From Branchiostoma belcheri (lineage: Eukaryota > Chordata > Leptocardii > Amphioxiformes > Branchiostomatidae): DNA of 64,000 nt. Under the pieces are notes generated by a model. It was given only the letters and a program-made list of their open reading frames with translations, had not been told where the DNA came from and searched no databases. The stretch is taken from contig NW_017804464.1 of NCBI RefSeq assembly GCF_001625305.1, positions 713,164 through 777,163 of the forward strand, given 5' to 3'. Position 1 is the first letter of the stretch, and every line of letters starts with the position of its first letter. The translations under genes were made by a program, and so were the position numbers. This document shows, piece by piece, positions 11,197 to 20,326 of the stretch.

Positions 11197-14100
11197 ATGA
11201 TGTACGCAATGGCTGTATTTCCGCCGAAAGTTTTAATTCTGTGTCTGATGTCAGTGCTGTGTTACACTGACTTTGTTGAAGGCATATCTGAAGATAGAGG
11301 CAACTTCATTCTAAATTCAGCCAGTTTCTCCACTTCGGAAGACGCCAAGACATCCTCCTTCGACTTGGACTTCTTGAGAAACTGCATTCGGAAGAAGGAG
11401 ACGGTTGTGTTGTGTACGCGGCGTCACCTGCGACACGTCCCGCGAGGGTTACCGGCCAGCACTACCCATCTGAACCTCACGGGAAACCTGTTTAAAACCT
11501 TAGGTAAGGGCGTTCAACACCATCTTAACTGTACATTATACGAACATGAAAATACACATTTGAAATACAATTTTTCTTAAATAGACCAGCTTTTCCATTT
11601 CAGAAAAATCCGGCATATGCAGTTTAGCAGTGCAGGTAAAGCTGTACCTGTGCCGGTATTTCTGATGTTTACCAGTACCTAAACTGCACCGGTTCATGTA
11701 CTGGGTTTATATACACTGTATACCTGTAGTTGCATGTGGGTTTTTATTAGCTGTATTGACTGTCAACTCCTATGAAATGTGAAAGTAATAATCGCAATGA
11801 TTTCTAAACAGTTCTAATGTGATCCGTATATTGCCTTGTAAGTTCTGAGTGGTGCAGGTAAAATTTGTCTGGTGCAGGTAATTTTCAATGTTATGTGCCT
11901 CAGTGCAGGTATGTGGGAAATGAAATATATCTCTCCACAATTGCTTAACATTACAGGAACCATACTGACAACTTCCTCATAGCTGCTTGGTTCATAGCTT
12001 AAAAACAAGCATTGAGTGTTCCGATCCCCAGCATAAAACGTCGACACATCACGATCACAAACCATGCTTTTATAACTATAGTATAATAAATATCAATATC
12101 TTTGATCTTTTTATTTGTCCGTTAAACATGCCACTAAAATAGCCATTTAGTTCCTATTCTAAGAGCGACCGGGACCAATAACACAACAAAAGAGGAACTT
12201 CGCGAGCAGAACTGTTCCTTTTAACTGTGGTATTGTTGGACATGCGTGACTGGTGGGTAAAGAAGGTACTAAACAAAATACCTTTCTTTCACCAAGCTCA
12301 CTTGGTAACATAATCCCTAGCGCGTGTCCAACACGTACAGAACAATAAGGCAAGTAGAGAGTGTAATCTCAATCAATGAGACTTATGTGTCAAAATACAC
12401 GTTTTCTTGCTGTGGAGTAGCTTAATAGTATATAACATTATCTTATGCTAATAAAACCACTGAATGAATCACTCTGAGTCTTACGCATACATCACGTTCC
12501 AAGTTTCGCCCACAGTGTGTTCTGTCGGTGTACTTCCCTCTTCACTTGCATGTACAATTGATGTACAATTCCTCAGCCTTGTTAATTGCTTTTTTCCTTC
12601 TTTACAGGCCCCAACACGTTTCCTCGCCTTCACAACTTGAAACACTTAGATATGAGCAGGAATCGCATCACCACCATCGAGGGAGGAAGTTTCAAGAACA
12701 CCTACAACCTGACATCCCTCTATCTCAATCATAACAACATCTCTGTCATCCAGTTTGGTGCATTTGATGACCTTGTGTCGTTAGAGGTGCTAGGGCTAGC
12801 GTACACTCGCCTTTCAAATCTCAACAGCGTGGATTTCCTCACTCCTAATTTAAAATCACTCTACTTCATCTCTTTCGCAGGAAACCGAGTCAGTCAGTGC
12901 AAACTGGGTAAAGAGTTCAGAAATCTCGAAAATTTGACGTCCTTAGACCTGGCTAACAACGTCATTTCCGACCTTGAACACGACTGCTTTGCCCCACTGA
13001 ACGAATCACATGTTGAAAAACTAGACCTGTCCTTCAACAACATCCGAGTTATCAGTCATCCAGCTTTCTGGCCATTCCGTAACTTGTCTTACGTGTTTCT
13101 TGGTGGAAACAAATTTGACCTGAAACAACTAAACACCACATTTGATAATCTAAACAGCATCGATACTGTGTCCTTGCACCTTTCCTTCTATAACAGTACA
13201 TTTCTGGCTGGAGTCAAGATTCCTTTAAACACCACATTTCATCGTTTGGCAGCGCTGCCAATCACTCATCTAGATCTGTCGTATGTAGGCCTGCGAGGGT
13301 TACCAGAAACTGGCTTGTTTTCCTTCTTACCTCAGCTAGAAACCCTTCTCTTGGTAGGTAATAATATAACCCAGTTACCACCAAAGGCATTCGGTGGCTT
13401 AGGTAGCTTGAAGACGCTGGATATGCGCAAGAACAATTATTTCCCAAACGTAAAGAAAGGTTCGTTTGTGTCCCTCGAGAATCTGACATCCCTCTCGCTC
13501 ACTCTTGCTAAAGGTCGCTCAGACATACACGGCAGTGTCTTCTCCAACCTTCCCAAACTTCGGTCTTTAACCATTTCAGGCCCTAGAGACTTGTTCGCTA
13601 TAGGAAGATTCACCTTATACAGTCTACGAGGTCTGTCGTATCTGGAAAATCTAACGATTGAATGGCATGATCTTCCAGGTGTTCCAAGCCCTGCTCTGAA
13701 ACTGGTTAATGGAACCCTCCAAAAACTAAGCTTTCTCCATGGACACATTTCGGCACTGGTACCAAGGGCATTTCGCGGGTTCACACAACTCGACACTCTT
13801 GACATCAGATATAACAAGCTGCCCTCCCTCCCCGAATATGCATTTGATGGGCTTGTTAACCTGACCAACCTAAAACTCTCTCACAACTTTATCAAGTCAA
13901 TTGACAAAACAGCATTTCTCGGTCTTTTAAAATTGGAGATATTATACCTAGAAAGTAACCATCTCTGTTTCAAAGCCAGCTCTTACTTCCCTCCGCCATT
14001 CACTGGCTTGTCAGCCTTGATTTCTTTACATCTTGAAAACCAAGACTCGCGTTGCTATTTTGGAGGCATTGAGTCTTTTCCCCCTGATTTCTTTGCAGGA

Positions 14101-15678
14101 CTCTTCTCGTTGAAGAGGCTTCATCTGAGCCGCAATAAACTTGGGAATATGTTGGCTCGTGAGGAAACTAGCCGTCCGTTTGCAAACCTTACGACCCTAG
14201 AGGTTCTCGATTTATCATATAACAACTTTGATACAATGACATCCTTGCCGTTCGAAAACCTCACAAATCTGACAAGTCTGTACCTCTCTGTCAACCGGAT
14301 TCCAAGTATCCCAGACGATCTATTCAAAGCGGTGCCCAACCTGCGAAAGTTGATGCTAAATTCGAACCGTAGGTTAGGAAAATTGCCAAAAGAAGGGCTA
14401 AGTTTCTTGAATAATCTTGAGCGGTTGAACTTGGAAGATATCCCCTTGCAATGCACGTGTGAAGAAGAGTGGTTTTACGATTGGGTAGTGAGTAATCAGA
14501 CCAAGACGTTATTTTATAACTTGTCAAACTACGGTTGTGTGTCTCCTGAACGTCTTGTACATAAGACTATATTAGACTTTGATGCTGAAGCTCAGGGGTG
14601 CCACGATAAGACAGGGCTACACCTGGCAATATTCGGCTCTCTTGCCTTGGTAATCTTCCTCGTTAGTGCTGGTATTGGTTATCGCAACCGCTGGTACATC
14701 AAATACGGCTGCCTTGTGGCCAAGGCTCGCTTCCATGGCTACCAGACTATTCCAGAAAAGAAGTTCGACGCCTTCGTGTCCTACAACCACAATGACCGCG
14801 CTTGGGTGATGGACGAGTTGGTACCCCACCTGGAAGATCGGGAAGAGTTCCGACTCTGCCTGGACTATCGTGACTTTGTTCCCGGCGCGCCGATCACGGA
14901 CAACATCGTGAACGCCATCTACGACAGTCGTAAGACCGTCTGTTTGGTGACAGAAGAGTTCCTGAAGAGTGAGTGGTGTGAGATGGAGGTACAGATGGCG
15001 ACGTACCGGCTGTTCGATGAGCAGGTAGGCTTTGCACAGCCCGTGCAGTCTTCTTCTTCTCGGCCAACTTTCACTGGTGGCAGGACACACTTTTGACATA
15101 CATTGTTTTGGCGGTGTTTCCAAATATCCCCTACATTGTGGAGCCCCTCTTTTGCTCCTCCAATATAGAGATGACTTTAATTGTAAGTTTTGTAAGTGGA
15201 CGTTTTTAATCTGATTCACAAGATTCAGATTACTTCATCCATGTCCTCTCAGCCATACCTCGGGATGGGGTGGTAGAATTGCGCTCATAGAACTAGAATT
15301 TCACCCCAAGTTATTTTATTGCATATGATATTTAGATATCATATGCATTATGATATTTCGTTGATTTATCTTCATATTTGTTTAATTCTTTTTCTTGTTT
15401 GATGGTGGCTCTGATATAAGTTCAATACAATTTCAGGGACTCCGTATTTACTGTCTTTTTTTACTTTAATTAAAAAAAAGGTAGACGTGTTGATCTTGGT
15501 GTTCCTGGAGGACATCCCTGACCGCGCCCTGCACCGCTACCACCGTCTGCGCCGCCTCATGTGCAAGAGGACCTACCTGGAGTGGCCCAAAGATCCTCAG
15601 GGGAAGGCGCTATTCTGGGAACGTCTCAAGGAGGCACTGAAGACCGGGGACAGGCCACCCATTGAGAACATCATTTGA
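11197..15678 (+). CDS. Toll-like receptor, single-cysteine-cluster type
   Basis: Pattern-recognition receptor: LRR ectodomain outside, TIR domain in the cytosol to recruit MyD88-like adaptors. Coding exons 11197-11503, 12608-15024, 15481-15678 (junction phases 1 and 0), 973 residues. Order: signal peptide (PPKVLILCLMSVLCYT), short N-terminal LRR cap with paired Cys, more than 20 LRRs (LxxLxLxxN), one C-terminal cap (CTC...YGC...QGC, about 712-768), TM about 771-795, TIR about 821-970. TIR boxes are clear: FDAFVSYN, the BB loop RDFVPGAPI with its Pro, and FWERL. One membrane-proximal cysteine cap makes it the vertebrate-like rather than the multi-cluster type. The start is ATG at 11197; an in-frame TTG just upstream is not used. 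The last intron splits the TIR domain. Ligand unknown. Many N-glycosylation motifs (NLT, NTT) in the ectodomain. Confidence 0.93.
11618..11985 (+). repeat. Dispersed CAGGTA-rich repeat, copy in TLR intron 1
   Basis: About 350 bp sharing long stretches with 34090-34395 (HCCS last intron), including TCTGAGTGGTGCAGGTAAAA and GCAATG-TTTCTAAACAG-like text, and with 36668-36985. Rich in GTGCAGGTA and its complement TACCTGCAC, so it can fold locally. No coding capacity, so probably a non-autonomous element. Confidence 0.65.
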
Positions 15679-16262
15679 ACATTTAAATAGACTGACGCAA
15701 AAATCCCGCATACTTTGTCAAAACTCAGAAATGCAAAATATTTTCAATTTGTTCTCACTACTCAAACCAGCAATTGCCATGATCTCATTGGTCGAGCCTA
15801 TCGAGAATAACATGACGACTGGCTGACTAAACTAGAACGTATTGGTTTAAGACTGTTTGCACGTACCTGTAATATCGAATGAAGCTGAATGATGTTAAAG
15901 CCAATGATTTTAAAAATAAGTAACTGATTTTTAGATTAATATCAGAATAATCTCAGTTCACCCAGGTAAATGACAATATAATACATGTAAATTATTATTG
16001 TGACTATTTCTTATTCCAGACAACACAAAATTATTACAAATATTATTGATAAACCATCACCGTGAATTGAAATGGAAGTTTGTTTGGGCTTTGGTTGGTT
16101 TATGACATACTCAAATCGTCCTCCTGGTCACTTTTCACTGAGGTCACGAGAGAAGAGGTGAGAGTACTGGTTACATAATTGACGTCCTAACAAATCCATA
16201 AACATATATGCGTGAACGGACTGTTTTATTATTGTAACCGTCGTGTTCCTTTACACGTCCTT
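15679..16262. other. TLR 3' flank; no gene seen
   Basis: AT-rich sequence after the TLR stop. No AATAAA stands out close to the stop, so the 3' UTR end is unclear; the first clear AATAAA runs are near 16858. No coding signal. Confidence 0.4.
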
Positions 16263-16605
16263 TCAATCAAGGGCTATCTTGCATACATATTAGTTATGTG
16301 CGTTTGTAAAATAATTGTGTTGTTCAAACTTTGTCTGAGAAAGATGCTGATGATTTGATGAGACATCAGTGGAAATGAGATGCGTGAGTCAGTATTGTAT
16401 GGCCACGTGCACCTTCACATTGAACTTGTTTTAATCAAGGGCTACCTGAATATACATCCTACTCTGTCTGGCATATCTTTTAGTGTTGTGCAGTTGCCAA
16501 CGCAACACACTTTCAAATTATTCATTTTAATTTGTCCGAGTAAGTTGCTAATGATTTGATGAAACATTCGTAATTGGGAAAGTCATTTTAGCACCCACGT
16601 GCAAC
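16263..16605 (+). repeat. Diverged tandem duplication, about 170-bp unit, two copies
   Basis: Unit 1 (16263-16415) and unit 2 (16433-16605) share, in order, TCAAGGGCTA, a TTTGTC[TC]GAG stretch, GATTTGATGA-ACAT and a CCACGTGCA segment. Each copy keeps a CACGTG E-box. They are too diverged to be recent. Confidence 0.6.
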
Positions 16606-18074
16606 TACAGGTGACAGAAATTCATTGCTGTCAATGCATTGTATGAATTGATGCATTATATCTTCCTGTGTATGAGTTGGATGCAATCACATCTTGATTT
16701 TGTATCTCCCTGCGCGGTGGTTTGTTCATAGTGTTTGCTGGACAATGATTTCGTAGTTAGTTCCCCATGCTGGGTCAAAGGTCCAGGAAAGTCTTCAATT
16801 CCATGTTAGATACATGTCTAGTATCTATTGAGGTACAAAATTATGCTAGTTTCACGACAATAAATAAAACAAAAAATTCACGAAGACGCATATTATCAAA
16901 TTTTGCCTCTTATTATTTTAGTTCAGTGCTTATACATAGTAGATACTTATAATGAACATAATGAGTGAGCAGTAACCATACATGTAATATTACATTTGGT
17001 ACATCTTATTCGTTGAATGCGAAAGCAGTACCGGTGGAAACAAAATATATGATAAAAATCGCATTTATACATTGTCTATGTGGTGAGTCAGTCAGGAACA
17101 TCTTAAGTGTTGACTGTTTTCACTACGTACACATTGTCAAGACAGTGACAGTGGTTCGTGTACCAAGTGCTAATAAAATATTATGATACTAGACAGAATG
17201 TACAACAAAGAGATATGTGTTCAAAATTAATACAATATACATTCAATAATGGAAACGTCTATAGATGGCAGCTTATTCAATATTATTAATATTGCTGAAT
17301 TATTGTAGCTGATACAGTAGTTAAGATGTGAAACAACAGTTAAAATTATCATCGCCCAAAATATTAATACTCATTGTACATTTATTGTTTTCGTTGGGAA
17401 ATGTAGTACAGTCGAATTTTGAGATTCTAGTAACAAGTAAAGTGAAGATTATCACAATGACGTATACACGTTGTAGAGACACAATGTCCATACAAAGTAC
17501 AGTCAATATTTTATACTACGTGCCAGAGCTGCCAGTTCAATGGACGTTTGCTCATCGTGTTACTTTAATGAAAAGTGTCGAGGATGGCTAGATAAATCAG
17601 GTGGGGAAAAAGCTCTTAAACTGTGACATGTCAGAGCCTTGGTATAACATGTATGAACCCCTACACCTAAGTAGGGAAGATTAAAGTAATTAACTGGAGC
17701 AACTGTTCAAGTTCAAGTTTACTTATTTTACCTCAGATCCATTGATCTGCTTTTCAAGTATCCCTGGGCACACACATTAAAGCTTTCTCAGCGTTTTGTA
17801 TGCATGGTATTTTTGACAGTTTGCTAGAGTTCGTTGTCGATGACGGTGTTAGATATCAACAGTTCTTCCAACTGGGAGGTGAGTAGGATTTATATTTTCG
17901 GCACTCCAGTATGCAGACGCCTGTGAAATGTGTTGAAACTTCTTTGTCCTGTTTTTAACAGTTGTGTTTCCCGTGTGAGGTAGCAAATGAGAGAGTACCA
18001 GACTACGATCTTGAGAGCAGATCATTTACACGGTAGTATGAATATGCGTATAGCATACCACATCATCTCTGTAC
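16606..18074. other. Intergenic, AT-rich; no gene seen
   Basis: Several short open frames on both strands lack protein-like composition. No clear repeats beyond simple AT-rich stretches. Confidence 0.4.
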
Positions 18075-18292
18075 TTAACGGAAAGGTAAATACAACGTTA
18101 AGCTGCGTTGTGAGTTCTGAACTGATAGGTTTTCACCATCGTAGACCAAGGCGTACACTGCACTGTCTTCTTTGAAGTTAGGTGGTGTCTCAAGGCGGTT
18201 GTATAACTTTGCTCCATCCTGGATCATAGTTCCTACAGTTAAACCGGGTTTCTCGATTTCCGCACTAGATTTCCGATCGCCATTCACTATAT
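18075..18292 (-). CDS. Candidate orphan terminal exon or gene remnant
   Basis: After a possible phase-1 acceptor (GATATAG) the frame stays open for about 70 codons to TAA, with balanced, protein-like composition (for example KSSAEIEKPGLTVGTM and FKEDSAVYALVYDGENLSV). It lies 2 kb downstream of the LRR receptor on the same strand, and its Tyr-containing YALVYDGE text could be a receptor tail. No partner exons were found within the window, so it may be a relic of a duplicated receptor. Confidence 0.25.
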
Positions 18293-18659
18293 CACCGCAT
18301 GCCACAAGTGTACACCACGACTTGCCGTCATTTTATCTTTTGATATGGTACTATTTCAAGGTCTGACAGTCACAGCTTAGTGGTTCATCTTTAAAAAATT
18401 TTAGACTTTAAACATTTGTCCCTAAAATTGATATTGCTTCACGGATATAATATTTCCACCATTGAACTGGCAGCTGCTGTCACGTATCACTCTACTGCTT
18501 TTAAATATTCATACCTGGTTGCTGAAGGAAATAATTTAATTTGGCTACGGATGTGATGTTTTACTTCCATACATCTGAGGCAACGCTATAAAGAAAAAAA
18601 AACTATGTTCAGCTAGGCTCTTTTGGTCAGCTTTCGTTTACAAAGTTGTTTCTACTTGG

Positions 18660-18830
18660 CCCAGCAACACTCTAACACTCCTTAGCCTCCCCCTGTTGTA
18701 TCCAGAATCGTACGTTATCCAGAACCATACTTAGACAAGGCTTTGGACGCGTATCCAAAACCGTACGTCAGACAAACTTATGTTGTTAGATACGCAAGAC
18801 TGTCCAGAACCGTGCCTGATCCTAACCCTG
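18660..18830. repeat. Degenerate short tandem repeats (TCCAGAACCGTAC-like)
   Basis: Four to five imperfect copies of a TCCAGAAYCGTACG-type phrase spaced 30-50 bp. No coding potential. Confidence 0.4.
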
Positions 18831-18844
18831 TCCAATTATTTTTT

Positions 18845-19087
18845 TTATTATAATTTCCAACATGTAATCACAAGACGTGGTGACGACACACTCAAGTTTT
18901 TCAAACTTATATTGATGCCGCAGGGGACAATACAATAATCATTTTCACCTGAGCGAAGTGAGGAAAGTCGTGTAAAGTGCCTTTCCCAAGGGCACAAGAT
19001 CGGTGGCATGTCAGGACTCGAACCCGGGACCTCTAGGTTCCGAGTCGAGCACTCTGCCGCTACGCCACCCACGCGACCCCACGATCC
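18845..19087 (-). mobile_element. tRNA-derived SINE
   Basis: Read on the minus strand it starts with a tRNA-like head (GGGGTCGCGTGGGTGGCGTA, then CGGCAGAGTGCTCGACTC) holding A-box-like TGGCGTAGCGG and B-box GGTTCGAGTCC. A non-tRNA body follows (CTTGGGAAAGGCACTTTACA, then CGACTTTCCTCAC), then an AT-rich tail. The same head and body recur at 60493-60690. The head lacks a good acceptor stem, so it is a SINE, not a tRNA gene. Confidence 0.8.
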
Positions 19088-19089
19088 CA

Positions 19090-20326
19090 TTATTCAGGCA
19101 AAGAACTAGACAGGCACGGGTCTGGATACCATACCCCGACCACATCACTCGGGAACAGTTTGACTGAAGCTTTGATTGAATCTCATTTCCTTTTGCCTAG
19201 GATGAAGAGTTGGCAAATGACTGGCTTATCCAATTAATGGCGTCCTTTTTAATACGCTAAATATCAATATCGATGAACACACAACGTTACCATTATTATT
19301 ATTACCAAAAATATCAGGCACATGTAGCAAAAAGGCTCTCAATGCTGGTTCCATATGCCTTACACTAGAGTTTAAAAAACAACATTAAAATCACATATAG
19401 GGCCCTTACAAGTGTTGTTGTTAATTCATAGGGTTTGGAATAGAGCATTGCCCTGCAGTATTATCAGTATCGTCATTGCTTTTCTTAGGATATTTTTGTC
19501 AACGGATGGCATTGCAGCACCATGTTGCTCATGCTTTGTCGCCATGTTGCCCCCCTTCGTAGTCAAATTGACATCACGTCGACGGCCGAATGTTTCTCAT
19601 TATGTACAGTTACTTTTAAATATCCATGGTTTCCACAAAATGGTACTAATTTCTTAGTATATTTCCTCATCAAAACCCTTCTCGAAATATGTCAGTTACC
19701 CATGCGTTCATCAACAACAGATATCAAGATTTTTTTCTAATTTTTTTTTTAATTTTTGTGAGCATGGCGTTCATAACGTTACTTGTAAATGAATATTTCT
19801 GTAGATACATGGCAGTATCCCTTTCGAAGAAATTACCAAAATCTGTACGTTAATTGCGATTTTGCTTATCATCCATTCTTGGTACATGACGAGACATAAG
19901 CCATGCTTAGGTTTCACACTTCAGAGATATGATCAAATTACTGGACATAAATGTCTGTTACCCAGCCAACTTCAACCCCCACTCGATCCATAGAAAATTA
20001 CAAACGGATTATTCAGAGTTTGCAAATTAGCAGTTCAATATAGTTTAGAAAAAGTCGCCGATTTTGTGCGGTGACTTTTAACCACCCCAACACCTGTTAA
20101 ATAAATCATAAGGTTTTTGGTGAAAATTTCATGTAATATTTGTAGAAGTTTGGCATGATAGCATTTCGGACTGTTCCGCCAATTTACACTTCCAGTATCT
20201 TAAATTTGGTCATGTCAGTGAGAAGATACTGTCTTCAATATCAACATGGAAAAGGTTTGGATCTTTGGAAAAAGATCAAGTCTGTCAAAGAAAAACTTCT
20301 GCACCCTGAAATAGTAACGCAGGTGG
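19090..20326. other. Intergenic; no gene seen
   Basis: AT-rich spacer between the SINE and the LRR receptor stop. Short frames only. Nothing recognised. Confidence 0.4.

Noticed and set aside
18990..19087. tRNA gene
   Set aside because: A and B boxes are present but the acceptor and anticodon stems pair poorly, and a SINE body follows; a second copy at 60493 has the same non-tRNA body.
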